Shown: positions 45,163 to 53,617 of the stretch, one piece after another | Layout of the letters: each line of letters starts with the position of its first letter | Numbering within the stretch: position 1 is the stretch's first letter | Assembly (NCBI RefSeq): GCF_035918235.1 | Contig: NZ_CP109485.1 | Coordinates: 8,339,001 to 8,403,000, forward strand | Length of the DNA: 64,000 nt | Direction: 5' to 3' | DNA from: Streptomyces sp. NBC_01445 | GTDB taxonomy: Bacteria; Actinomycetota; Actinomycetes; Streptomycetales; Streptomycetaceae | The notes under the pieces: generated by a model | Told to the model about the DNA's origin: nothing | Seen by the model: only the letters and a program-made list of their open reading frames with translations | Database searches by the model: none | Translations under genes and position numbers: made by a program

Positions 45163-45202
45163 CTTGGAGCAATATCCAAGATTTACGCCGATGTGACATC
45201 GG
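45163..45202. promoter_or_regulatory. Inverted repeats ahead of the DctA-type gene
   Basis: CTTGGA-GCAATA-TCCAAG (45163-45180) and CCGATG-TGA-CATCGG (45188-45202) lie in an AT-richer 188-bp gap; TTGGA-A-TCCAA recurs at 45256-45266. The recurring TTGGA/TCCAA arms suggest one regulator binding twice. No cognate regulator is adjacent. Confidence 0.5.
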
Positions 45203-45321
45203 GGTCTTCTACGGAAGCCGCTACTCCGACATAGTGACGCTTCGCGGAACAGAAATTGGAATCCAACTTCCGCATAGCAGAATCCGCACAAGTCACTGAC
45301 GTTGCTCCGGAGGAATGCCCC

Positions 45322-46707
45322 GTGCCGCAGTCCGTACCGTCCCTGCCGCGACGCGCCGCACGCGTACTACGTACCTCGTTGTTCGCGCAGGTCGCCTGCG
45401 CACTTGTGATCGGAGTCGTCGTCGGACGGCTGTGGCCCCACGCGGGCACAGCCGTCCAACCGCTCGGCGACGGCTTCGTACGTCTCATCAAGGCGATGAT
45501 CGCGCCCCTTGTCTTCTGCGTGGTCGTCGCCGGAATCACCAAGGCCGGAGACCTCAAGGCCTTCGGCCGCATCGGGCTCAAGGCCCTCCTGTGGTTCGAG
45601 GTGGCGACGACCGTCGCCCTCGTCGTCGGCCTGCTCGCCGGAAACCTCGCCGGCCCCGGCGTCGGCATGAACGTCGACCCGTCCAAGCTGGACGCGTCCG
45701 CCGTCGAGGACAAGACCGGCGGTGGCTCGCTCCCGTCGACCGGCGACTTCATCCTGCACTCGCTCCCCGACAGCGCGGTCGGCGCCTTCGCCGAGAACTC
45801 GCTGCTCCAGGTGCTCGTCCTCGCCTGCCTCGTGGGCGCCGCGCTGCTGCACCTCGGCAACACCAAGGTCCCCGCGATCCTGCCCGCCATCGAACAGGGC
45901 CAGGAAGTGGTCTTCGCCGTCGTCGGCTTCATCATGAAGCTGGCCCCGCTCGCCGTCTTCGGCGCGACGGCACACCTCGTGGGCGAGTACGGCCTCGGCG
46001 CCCTGTCGACGTACGGCAAGCTCATCGGCGTCTGTTACGCCGTCGCCGTGATCTTCCTCGTGCTCCTCGGCCTCGCCATGAAGGCGGTCACCGGACTGAG
46101 CCTGTGGAAGTTCGTCCGTTACACGCGCGAGGAACTGCTCCTCGCGCTCGGCACCGCCTCCAGCGAGACGGTCATGCCCCGCATGATGCAGAAGCTGCGC
46201 CACGCCGGCTGCCGCGACGACGCCGTGGGCCTGGTCCTGCCGACGGGGTACTCGTTCAACCTCGACGGAGCGTCGATCTACCTCTCCATCGGTACGTTGT
46301 TCATCGCGCAGGCCGTCGGCGTCGACCTCTCGCTCGGCCAGCAGATCACCGTCGTGATCGTCCTGATGCTCACCAGCAAGGGCATGGCGGGGGTGCCCGG
46401 TTCGGCCTTCCTCGCGCTGTCGGCCACCGCGTCCGCACTCGGGGTCATCCCGGCGGGCGCCGTCGCCCTGCTGCTCGGCGTCGACCGCATCATGGACGCC
46501 ATGCGCGTCTCCACGAACCTGCTCGGCAACTGCGTGGCCGTCTTCGTGGTCTCCCGCTGGGAGGGCGCGCTCGACACGGCCAGGGCCAAGAAGGTACTGG
46601 GCGGGGAGATCGCGTTCGTACCGGAGGAGGACCGGGCCGAGCCGGTCAAGTCGCCGGAGCTTGCGAAGCCCCAGGACCCCAAGTCCGCTGCGGAGACCCT
46701 GGGTTGA
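45322..46707 (+). CDS. dctA: C4-dicarboxylate/cation symporter (DctA-type, DAACS family)
   Basis: 461 residues. Membrane carrier importing succinate, fumarate or malate with cations. Seen: N-terminal hydrophobic helices, GTASSETVMPRMM (the serine-rich loop), LPTGYSFNLDGASIY, LMLTSKGMAGVPGSAFLAL, and LLGVDRIMDAMRVSTNLLGN, all hallmark segments. The GTG at 45322 has CGGAGGAA 8 bp upstream; the longer open frame to 45256 lacks one. It is followed by a strong terminator. Substrate could also be glutamate, since DAACS carriers overlap. Confidence 0.92.
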   Translation: MPQSVPSLPRRAARVLRTSLFAQVACALVIGVVVGRLWPHAGTAVQPLGDGFVRLIKAMIAPLVFCVVVAGITKAGDLKAFGRIGLKALLWFEVATTVALVVGLLAGNLAGPGVGMNVDPSKLDASAVEDKTGGGSLPSTGDFILHSLPDSAVGAFAENSLLQVLVLACLVGAALLHLGNTKVPAILPAIEQGQEVVFAVVGFIMKLAPLAVFGATAHLVGEYGLGALSTYGKLIGVCYAVAVIFLVLLGLAMKAVTGLSLWKFVRYTREELLLALGTASSETVMPRMMQKLRHAGCRDDAVGLVLPTGYSFNLDGASIYLSIGTLFIAQAVGVDLSLGQQITVVIVLMLTSKGMAGVPGSAFLALSATASALGVIPAGAVALLLGVDRIMDAMRVSTNLLGNCVAVFVVSRWEGALDTARAKKVLGGEIAFVPEEDRAEPVKSPELAKPQDPKSAAETLG

Positions 46708-46713
46708 GCCCGA

Positions 46714-46754
46714 GCGGGGGCCCGGCGGCAAACGCGACGCCGTCGGGCCCCCGC
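46714..46754. terminator. Bidirectional terminator hairpin
   Basis: 11-bp perfect arms GCGGGGGCCCG / CGGGCCCCCGC between the convergent dctA and GH109-type genes. Confidence 0.82.
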
Positions 46755-46758
46755 GCCG

Positions 46759-48240
46759 TCAGGCTTCCTCGGGCTTCTCGGAATCCACCCCCGGCCGCGC
46801 CTTCTTCCACATCCCGCGCGTGAAGTCGGGGATCGCCTGAGGCGCCCCCTTCGCCTTGATGGACAAGTGGCTCAGCGGCACCGGCGACGTCCACGTCGCC
46901 GCGTCGTACACATCGAAGTCCGGTACCAGGCCCACCCGCAGACACTGCATCAGACGGAACACCATGATGTAGTCCATGCCGCCGTGGCCGCCCGGCGGGT
47001 TGGCGTGCTCCTTCCACAGCCAGTGGTCGAAGTCGGTGTACTTGGAGAAGTCACCCCAGGAGTCGTTCGTGTGGTCCGGCTCTATATAGATCCGCTCCGG
47101 GTAGTCCTCGAACACGCCCTTCGTGCCGCCGAGGCTGTTGATCCGCGAGTACGGGTGGGGCGTGGACACATCGTGTTCGAGCCGGATGACGCGCCCCTTC
47201 GCCGTCTGGACCAGACTGATGGTGCGGTCCGACTCGATGTACGTCTCCTTCCAGCTCGGGTCGCCCTTCGGCATATGGGCCTCGCGGTACTGGGCGAGGC
47301 CGAGCGAGGGCGTGCCGAAGCTGGAGATGTGCGTGACGCGGTCACCGCGGTTGATGTCCATGTAGTTGGCGACCGGGCCGAAGCCGTGGTTGGGGTACAG
47401 ATCGCCGCGCAGCCGCGTGTGCCACAGCCGCCGCCACGGGCCCTCGTAGTAGTCGGGGTCGAACATCAGGCCGCGCAGGTCATGGTTGTAGGCGCCCGCT
47501 CCGTGCAGCAGGTCGCCGAACTTGCCGGCGTGCGCCATCCGCAGGACCCGCATCTCGTTCCTGCCGTAGCAGCAGTTCTCCAGCTGCATGCAGTGCCTGC
47601 GGGTGCGCTCGGAGAGATCGACCAACTCCCAGAGCTGGTCGAGCTGGAGGGCGATCGGACACTCCACACCGACGTGCTTGCCGTTCAGCATCGCCGTCTT
47701 GGCCATCTCGAAGTGCCAGTCCCAGGGCGTCGCCGCGTACACGAAGTCGATGTCGCCCCGCTTGCACAGGTTCTCGAAGTCGTGATCGCCCTTGGTGTAC
47801 GTCGCCGGGGCCGGCTGGCCCGCGGCCGTCACCTTGGCCGCCGCTCTCGCGGTCTTGTCCTTCACCGGGTCGCAGAGCGCGACCACTTGGACGCCAGGGA
47901 TCGCCAGGAACAGATCGATCATGCTGCCGCCGCGGTTGCCGAGCCCGATGATGCCGACCCGCACGGTGGAACGCCCCTCGAAGGGCACGCCGACCATCGT
48001 CTCGCCCTTCCGGGCCGGAGCCTCGGCGGCCGTCGTCCCGGCCTGCCCGGCACCGCTGTGCCCGGCCTCGGCTGGCCCGCCGGCGGCCTGCGCCGTGCCA
48101 CCGGTGAACGCGCCGAGCCCGAGCCCCGCCCCGGCGATGCCGGCCGTCCGCAGGACGGACCTGCGGGACTGCCCGGCGGCGTCGTGTTCGGGCTGCTCGT
48201 GGCTCGCGTCGGGTGCCGGTGTCGCGTTGTCGTCGTGCAT
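46759..48240 (-). CDS. Gfo/Idh/MocA-type glycosidase, GH109-like, Tat-exported
   Basis: 493 residues. NAD-dependent glycosidase of the alpha-N-acetylgalactosaminidase family. The Tat motif ([21 protein letters not shown]) precedes the Rossmann fold [19 protein letters not shown]. Further blocks: [50 protein letters not shown], and the late [23 protein letters not shown] precedes the ATG. It shares the upstream palindrome GCAAGCGCTTGC with the GH89 gene. Activity on GalNAc-containing glycans is expected from the family, not demonstrated. Confidence 0.87.
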   Translation of the reverse strand: MHDDNATPAPDASHEQPEHDAAGQSRRSVLRTAGIAGAGLGLGAFTGGTAQAAGGPAEAGHSGAGQAGTTAAEAPARKGETMVGVPFEGRSTVRVGIIGLGNRGGSMIDLFLAIPGVQVVALCDPVKDKTARAAAKVTAAGQPAPATYTKGDHDFENLCKRGDIDFVYAATPWDWHFEMAKTAMLNGKHVGVECPIALQLDQLWELVDLSERTRRHCMQLENCCYGRNEMRVLRMAHAGKFGDLLHGAGAYNHDLRGLMFDPDYYEGPWRRLWHTRLRGDLYPNHGFGPVANYMDINRGDRVTHISSFGTPSLGLAQYREAHMPKGDPSWKETYIESDRTISLVQTAKGRVIRLEHDVSTPHPYSRINSLGGTKGVFEDYPERIYIEPDHTNDSWGDFSKYTDFDHWLWKEHANPPGGHGGMDYIMVFRLMQCLRVGLVPDFDVYDAATWTSPVPLSHLSIKAKGAPQAIPDFTRGMWKKARPGVDSEKPEEA

Positions 48241-48268
48241 CGGACCTCCATCGATGGGTGGGTGCGCT

Positions 48269-48280
48269 GCAAGCGCTTGC
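48269..48280. promoter_or_regulatory. LacI-type palindrome upstream of the GH109-type gene
   Basis: GCAAGCGCTTGC, identical to the copy at 15122-15133, 29 bp upstream of the start codon. The position, close to the promoter, suits repression. Confidence 0.68.
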
Positions 48281-48435
48281 CACCCTGGAGGGGGACCACA
48301 CCGGGGCGCAAGGGACAGAAGTGGTCAGGGAGTTGGACTTTCTTTACGGACTCTTTGGGACTCATGGGTAGCGGGGGAGTTGCCCGCTCCGGCGCCTCCC
48401 GCGTGCGCAGGGTTCACCTGGTTCTGTCGAGGAGG

Positions 48436-48556
48436 CCCTGGCGTTCGCGCCAGGGAGGAATCGGCTCCTGTGTTCGCGACGCGGAGCGTCGCCGTATCTC
48501 GTCGGTTTCGTAAGGGCGCGGAGCGCCCGCGATCGGTTCTGCCCGGCGGCGCCGGG
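48436..48556. other. Cluster of four stem-loops upstream of tnpB
   Basis: Within 121 bp lie four perfect hairpins: CCCTGGCG-TTCG-CGCCAGGG (48436-48455), GCGACGC-GGA-GCGTCGC (48476-48492), GGGCGC-GGA-GCGCCC (48514-48528) and CCCGGC-GGC-GCCGGG (48542-48556). Two share the GGA loop and one has the stable TTCG tetraloop. They sit in the 409-bp gap (48241-48649) between the GH109 and tnpB genes, which holds no other coding signal. They could be a structured RNA or remnants of transposon ends. Confidence 0.6.
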
Positions 48557-48649
48557 AAAAGCGAACACCCGTCCAGGGCGTCACCGGATCGCGGACAAGA
48601 ATACGAAAGCCGGTTGTGTGTGCGGGAGTTGGTTCTAGCGTCAGGTGTC

Positions 48650-49810
48650 ATGAAGCTGGTGGTGCAGGTCAAGCTGCTGCCGACGCCCGAGCAGGCGGCG
48701 GCTCTGGAAGCGACCTTGCGCGCCTGTAACCGGGCCGCCACCCACGTCGCGTCCGTCGCGTTCGACAAGGGTGTGAAGGACCGCAACGGGCTGCAGAAAC
48801 TCCTCTACGCGGATATCAAGGCGACCTTCGGACTGTCGGCGCAGCCCGCGGTGCGGGTGGTGAAGAAGGTCGTCGACGCCTACGCCACGCTGGCTGCTCA
48901 GGCCAGGGCCGGGCTCCTGGGCAAGGCCACCTCGACGCGCTACCGCAGGGCGATGAGCAGTCCGGTCAGCTTCCGGCCCGAGGCGGCGCAGCCGTTCGAC
49001 GACCGTTGCCTGTCCTGGCAGAGCGATGCGCGCACCGTCTCGATCTGGACTGTCGACGGCCGGATGAAGGCCCTCCGCTACACCGGCTCCGCCGACCAAC
49101 TGAAAGTCCTGCACGAGCACCGTAAGGGCGAGTCCGATCTTGTGCAGCGCGGCGGGAAGTGGTTCCTGATCGCCACCTGCGACCTGCCTGAACCTGACGT
49201 GATGGAGCCGGTGGACTTCATCGGTGTCGATCGCGGCATCGTCAATCTCGCCACCACCTCCGACGGCACCAACTACCAGGGTCGCGGCTTGCGGCGCTAC
49301 CGGAATTGGTGTGCCCGCAAGCGGGCCGAGCTGCAGAAGAAGCAGACGCGCTCGGCCACCCGCCGCCTGGCGCGGCGATCGAAGAAGGAGCAGCGGCATG
49401 CCACCCACCTGAACCACCGCATCAGCAAGGAGATCGTGTCGGTTGCGCAACGCACCGGTCGCGGCATCGCCGTCGAGGAACTCGACGGGATCCGGGACCG
49501 GGTACGGCTTCGACGCGACCAGCGCGGCACGCTCTCCTCCTGGCCCTTCCACCAGCTCAGCCGGCACCGCGCCTACAAAGCCCAACAGGCCGGGGTGGCT
49601 TTCCTCGAGGTGGATCCGGCCTATACCTCGCAGCGCTGCCCGCGCTGCGGCCACACCGAGAAGGCTAACCGGCCTACTCGGGACCACTTTTGTTGTCGTC
49701 GGTGCGGTCTCGCTGGACCCGACGACGTCGTCGCCGGGGTCAACGTGCGTGATCGCGCACGCTCGGCGTGGGCATTTGTCACCATGCCCGTCCCCGCCAC
49801 TCCCGCATAG
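48650..49810 (+). CDS. tnpB: RNA-guided endonuclease TnpB (IS200/IS605 family), no TnpA beside it
   Basis: 386 residues. The RuvC-like nuclease residues appear intact: Asp194 in FIGVDRGIVNL, Glu276 in AVEELDGIR and Asp359 in DDVVAGVNV, with a zinc ribbon CPRCGHTEK...CCRRCG before the last. The N-terminus KLVVQVKLLPTPEQAAALEATLRACNRAATH (in two parts) is typical. ATG 48650; -10-like TAGCGT 8 bp upstream and TTGTGT at -35 with 16-bp spacing suggest a leaderless mRNA. No TnpA is present, so the element is immobile or moves in trans; its 3' flank may encode the guide RNA. Confidence 0.9.
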   Translation: MKLVVQVKLLPTPEQAAALEATLRACNRAATHVASVAFDKGVKDRNGLQKLLYADIKATFGLSAQPAVRVVKKVVDAYATLAAQARAGLLGKATSTRYRRAMSSPVSFRPEAAQPFDDRCLSWQSDARTVSIWTVDGRMKALRYTGSADQLKVLHEHRKGESDLVQRGGKWFLIATCDLPEPDVMEPVDFIGVDRGIVNLATTSDGTNYQGRGLRRYRNWCARKRAELQKKQTRSATRRLARRSKKEQRHATHLNHRISKEIVSVAQRTGRGIAVEELDGIRDRVRLRRDQRGTLSSWPFHQLSRHRAYKAQQAGVAFLEVDPAYTSQRCPRCGHTEKANRPTRDHFCCRRCGLAGPDDVVAGVNVRDRARSAWAFVTMPVPATPA

Positions 49811-50123
49811 CCGGAGCCGAAGGGGAGATGCGACCCGTGACCGTCTCGTCGTCGGGGACAGTCGGGAGCGCGACAAGGTGTAGATGATTCAGAGCGAACA
49901 AGCTCAGTCGTTTACGGCCGAGAAGGTGACTGCCGCCTCATGAAGCGGATCCTGACTGCCGCTTTCGCCGCCCCGCGGCTCACCCCGGCTCCCCATCCAT
50001 GGGCCGCCGCCGCGCAGCTCACCGCGGTCCCCACTCATGGGCGGGTCCAGGTCCACGAGCGTGGCCTGAAACCTGGTATCCACGCCCCTCCGGGCGGACG
50101 GCGGGAAGTTGGCTCGACAGGTC
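49811..50123. other. tnpB 3' flank, no confident gene
   Basis: 313 bp between tnpB and the oxidoreductase stop. A signal-like opening MKRILTAAFAAPRLTPAPHPW occurs at 49940 after GAGAAGGTG, but the frame soon becomes compositionally like noise, so it may be a broken 5' gene end. Two imperfect copies of GCTCACC.CGG..CCCC....CATGGGC lie at about 49978-50007 and 50008-50042. The tnpB guide RNA would be expected near the 3' end of the gene and here. Confidence 0.5.
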
Positions 50124-53042
50124 CTAGGGACGCGTCGCGTGCTCCAGCTCCACGATCACGGAGTAGTAGCTGCGGCCCGTCGCGTGATCCATGCCGACCT
50201 CGCACATCCGGTTCGCCGACAGATGAGCGTCGAAGCCACGGGCGGTCACCTCGGCGGCCTCCTTGCGGGTGGCCGACTCGGTGAGCTCCTTGTGGAGCAT
50301 GCCTCGGTCGCCCGCGAACGCGCAGCACCCGGCGTCGTCCGGGACGACGACCTCGTCGGCACAGGCCTCGGCGACGGCCCGCAACTGCGCCACATCGCCC
50401 AGGTGTTCCATGGAACACGTCGGATGAAGGACCGCCGAACCGACCGTCCGGTGCACCGTCAGGTGCGGCAGCAGCTCGTCCGCCGCCCACACGATCGAGT
50501 CGACGATCCTGAGCTCCTTGTGCAACTCCCTGTTGTCGTCCGTCAGATAGGGGACGACCTCATGGGCGATGCCGAGCGTGCACGACGAGGCGTCGACGAC
50601 GAGCGGCAGTCTGCCGCCGGCGGTCCAGCCCCAGGCCGCCTCGACGATCCGGTTCGCCATGACGGTGTTGCCCTCGTCGTACCCCTTCGAGTGCCAGATC
50701 GTGGCGCAGCACGTCCCCGCGACATCGTCCGGAATCCAGACCGGCCGTCCCGCGCGCGCGGACACGGCGACCATGGCCTGCGCGAGGGACACCTCTCCGG
50801 GGCTGCCGAAGATGCGGTTCACACAGGCCGGGTAGTAGACCGCGGCAGCCCCCACGCGCGCGGTGCGGGGCAGCTTGCGGGCAGCGGCGGCGGGGATCTC
50901 CGGCAGCCACTCCGGTACGAGGTCGGGGCGGACGGCCTTGCGGGCGGCCTGGGTCACGGAGGTCAGGAGCCGGTCACCGATCTTGCCCGCGGCCGCCACG
51001 GCGAGCCGCGCCGACGCCTCGACGGCCCTGAAGTTCTTCGCCGTGAACGCGGCCACCTTCTCCTCGCGCGGGCTGTGCCGCGCGTGCCGGAACTCCTTCA
51101 TGAAGGCGCCCGTGTCGATGCCGACCGGACACGCCAGCTTGCACGTCGAGTCGCCCGCGCACGTGTCCACAGCGTCGTACCCGTAAGCCTCGACAAGCCC
51201 GTCCTCGACCGGCGAACCGGACGGCTGGCGCATCATCTCGCGGCGCAGGACGATCCGTTGGCGTGGCGTGGTTGTCAGATCCTCACTGGGACACGTCGGC
51301 TCGCAGAAGCCGCACTCGATGCACGGGTCGGCGATCAGCTCCACCTTGGGGATCGTCTTGAGGCCGCGCAGATGGGCCTTGGGGTCGCGGTCGAGGACGA
51401 TACGGGGCGCGAGGACACCGTCCGGGTCGATGACCTGTTTGGTGCGCCACATCAACTCCGTGGCCTTCGCGCCCCATTCGAGCTCCAGGAACGGCGCGAT
51501 GTTGCGCCCCGTGGCGTGCTCGGCCTTGAGCGAACCGTCGAAGCGCTCGACGGTGAGGCGGCAGAACTCGTCCATGAACGCCGCGTACCGCTCGACGTCC
51601 TCGGGCCTGCCCGCGTCGAAGGCGAGCAGGAAGTGCAGATTGCCGTGCGCCGCATGACCGGCGACGGCGGCGTCGAAGCCGTGCCGCCTCTGGAGTTCGA
51701 GGAGCGCCTCGCACGCCTCGGCCAGGCGCGACGGCGGCACCGCGAAGTCCTCGGTGATCAGCGTCGTCCCGGAGGGGCGCGATCCGCCGACCGCCGTCAC
51801 GAACGCCTTGCGGGCCTTCCAGTAGCCACCGATCGTCTTCGCGTCCCGCGTGAACGCGTTGGTCACCGAGGCCACGGGCGCCACCAGTTCGAGCCCCTCA
51901 AGCACCTCGGCGGCCGCCGCCTCGTAACGCTCCTGGGCGGCCTCGTCCGGCGCGCGGAACTCCACCAGGAGCGCCGTCGTCGACTTGGGCAGGCTCGCCC
52001 AGTCGGCGGGCACCCCCTCCACACGCACCGAGGCCCGCAGCGTATTGCCGTCCATCACCTCGACGGCGATCGCGCCCGCCGCGTTGAACAGCGGGACCGC
52101 CGCTGCCGCCGCGGGCAGCGAGGGGAAGAACAGCAGCGCCGTGGAGACCTTCCGGTCGAGGGGCAGCGTGTCGAATACGACCTCGGAGATGAAGCCGAAC
52201 GTCCCCTCGGACCCCACCATGAGGCCGCGCAGGATCTCCACGGGTGTCGCGCCGTCCAGGAAGGCATCCAGGCGGTAGCCGTTGGTGTTCTTGATCTCGT
52301 ACTTGGCGCGGATGCGGGCGACCAGCTCCGCGTCGGCCTCGATCTCGCCCTTGATCTCCAACAGGCCCACGCAGAGAGCCGGTTCGGCGTGCTCGAGGAA
52401 CGCTTCGGCATCGGGGTCGGCCGTGTCCACCACGGTGCCCGAGGGCAGCACGAAGGTGAGCGAGGCGACCGTCCGGTAGGAGTTCCTTGTGGTGCCCGCC
52501 GTCATGCCCGAGGCGTTGTTCGCGACGACCCCGCCGATGGTGCAGGCAATGGCGCTTGCCGGGTCGGGGCCGAGCACTCGCCCGTGCCGCGCGAGCGTGA
52601 TGTTGGCGCGCACGACTGTCGTACCGGGGCCGATCCTGGCCCGCTCACCGTCGCCGATGACCTCGATGCCCGCCCAGTGCTTGCGGACGTCCACGAGGAT
52701 GTCCTCGCCCTGCGCCTGCCCGTTGAGCGACGTGCCCGCCGCGCGGAAGACCACCTCGCGGCCCCTGCCGTGCGCGTACGACAGGACGGCCGACACGTCG
52801 TCGATGTCCTCGGCGACCACCACGACCTGCGGCACGAAACGGTAGGGACTCGCGTCCGACGCGTACCGCACGAGGTCCGAGATGTGCGTGAGGACCTTGT
52901 CCGCCCCCAGGAGCCCGGACAGTTCGGAGCGGAGCGGCTCCGGGGTCCCGCCGGCCTGAGCGTCCGGTACCCGGTCGGGCGCCGGGCCTCCCGCGTGCGG
53001 TCCCGGGCGCAGCGCTTCCGGCTTCGGCTCCAGCAGGGGCAT
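50124..53042 (-). CDS. FAD-linked oxidase with Fe-S and cysteine-rich domains (D-lactate/glycolate dehydrogenase-like)
   Basis: 972 residues fusing GlcD- and GlcF-like parts. N-terminal FAD-binding: EVVFRAAGTSLNGQAQGEDILVD and CTIGGVVANNASGMTAG; middle FAD-oxidase C-terminal domain; then ferredoxin motifs CIECGFCEPTCPSED and CAGDSTCKLACPVGID; C-terminal CCG domains including YYPACVNRIFG, GTCCATIWHSKG, HPTCSMEHLGD and DDAGCCAFAG. Likely oxidises D-lactate or another 2-hydroxyacid and passes electrons to quinone. Downstream of the marR gene by 38 bp on the same strand, thus probably one operon with it. Confidence 0.9.
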   Translation of the reverse strand: MPLLEPKPEALRPGPHAGGPAPDRVPDAQAGGTPEPLRSELSGLLGADKVLTHISDLVRYASDASPYRFVPQVVVVAEDIDDVSAVLSYAHGRGREVVFRAAGTSLNGQAQGEDILVDVRKHWAGIEVIGDGERARIGPGTTVVRANITLARHGRVLGPDPASAIACTIGGVVANNASGMTAGTTRNSYRTVASLTFVLPSGTVVDTADPDAEAFLEHAEPALCVGLLEIKGEIEADAELVARIRAKYEIKNTNGYRLDAFLDGATPVEILRGLMVGSEGTFGFISEVVFDTLPLDRKVSTALLFFPSLPAAAAAVPLFNAAGAIAVEVMDGNTLRASVRVEGVPADWASLPKSTTALLVEFRAPDEAAQERYEAAAAEVLEGLELVAPVASVTNAFTRDAKTIGGYWKARKAFVTAVGGSRPSGTTLITEDFAVPPSRLAEACEALLELQRRHGFDAAVAGHAAHGNLHFLLAFDAGRPEDVERYAAFMDEFCRLTVERFDGSLKAEHATGRNIAPFLELEWGAKATELMWRTKQVIDPDGVLAPRIVLDRDPKAHLRGLKTIPKVELIADPCIECGFCEPTCPSEDLTTTPRQRIVLRREMMRQPSGSPVEDGLVEAYGYDAVDTCAGDSTCKLACPVGIDTGAFMKEFRHARHSPREEKVAAFTAKNFRAVEASARLAVAAAGKIGDRLLTSVTQAARKAVRPDLVPEWLPEIPAAAARKLPRTARVGAAAVYYPACVNRIFGSPGEVSLAQAMVAVSARAGRPVWIPDDVAGTCCATIWHSKGYDEGNTVMANRIVEAAWGWTAGGRLPLVVDASSCTLGIAHEVVPYLTDDNRELHKELRIVDSIVWAADELLPHLTVHRTVGSAVLHPTCSMEHLGDVAQLRAVAEACADEVVVPDDAGCCAFAGDRGMLHKELTESATRKEAAEVTARGFDAHLSANRMCEVGMDHATGRSYYSVIVELEHATRP

Positions 53043-53080
53043 GCCTCTCCAACCTCTCTTCGGCCGCTGTCGGCCCGGGG

Positions 53081-53524
53081 CTAACAGCGGTGGTCGTACG
53101 GCGTCTCGAACAGCGCGTTCATCAGGACGCCCAGCTGGGCGCGCTGGTCGGGGCTCAATGGAGCCAGGATGTCCTCTGCGGCGGTCCTGCGCGCGCTGCG
53201 CAGCTCACGCAGCGCCTTGCGGCCCTGTTCGGTGAGCTCGATGCGGATCACCCTGCGGTTCGTGGGATCGGGCACCCGGCGCACCAGCTCGGCCGTCTCC
53301 AGACCGTCGACCAGGGTCGTCACGGCGCGGGGCACGACTTCGAGACGCTCGGCCAGGTCGGCCATGCGCGGCGGGGTGTCGTAGTGCACGAGGGTGCGCA
53401 GAAGCCGGGACTGGGCGGGCGTGATCCCGACCGGCTCCAGATAGCGCTTCTGGATCCGCTGCAGCCGCCGGGTCAGCCGGAGCAGCTGCTCCGCGAGAAG
53501 GCCGTCGGCGTCCGGGGTACTCAT
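53081..53524 (-). CDS. MarR-family transcriptional regulator
   Basis: 147 residues. Winged helix: ITPAQSRLLRTLVHYDTPPRMADLAERLEVVPRAVTTLVDGLETAELVRRVPDPTNRRVIRIELTEQG in two blocks. It diverges from an ABC exporter gene, and the 93-bp gap contains two overlapping inverted repeats. Most likely it represses that exporter and itself and is relieved by a small ligand. It is transcribed ahead of the FAD oxidoreductase. Confidence 0.92.
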   Translation of the reverse strand: MSTPDADGLLAEQLLRLTRRLQRIQKRYLEPVGITPAQSRLLRTLVHYDTPPRMADLAERLEVVPRAVTTLVDGLETAELVRRVPDPTNRRVIRIELTEQGRKALRELRSARRTAAEDILAPLSPDQRAQLGVLMNALFETPYDHRC

Positions 53525-53529
53525 GTGCG

Positions 53530-53574
53530 GAACAATATCAGGACCTTGTTCATTGTGAGTATAGGTAACAATGA
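53530..53574. promoter_or_regulatory. MarR operator repeats between marR and the ABC exporter gene
   Basis: GAACAA-N10-TTGTTC (53530-53551) overlaps TCATTGT-N11-ACAATGA (53550-53574), both perfect inverted repeats built on ACAAT/ATTGT. In a genome this GC-rich the AT-rich arms are striking. They would cover both divergent promoters. Confidence 0.78.
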
Positions 53575-53617
53575 GCTATGCTCCCTGAGACCTTGAATCA
53601 CGACTCGTAGGAGGCTC

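Noticed and set aside
46867..48513. 548-codon plus-strand open frame
   Set aside because: Antisense to the GH109-type gene; no ribosome site or family motif.
48241..50123. CRISPR array near tnpB
   Set aside because: The hairpins differ in sequence and spacing and there are no regular repeats with unique spacers.
49940..50284. Possible secreted protein starting MKRILTAAFAA
   Set aside because: Only the first ~20 residues look like a signal peptide; the frame then turns to noise and overlaps the end of the oxidoreductase gene.
50109..53084. 991-codon plus-strand open frame
   Set aside because: Exactly antisense to the 972-residue FAD/Fe-S oxidoreductase, whose motifs are unmistakable.
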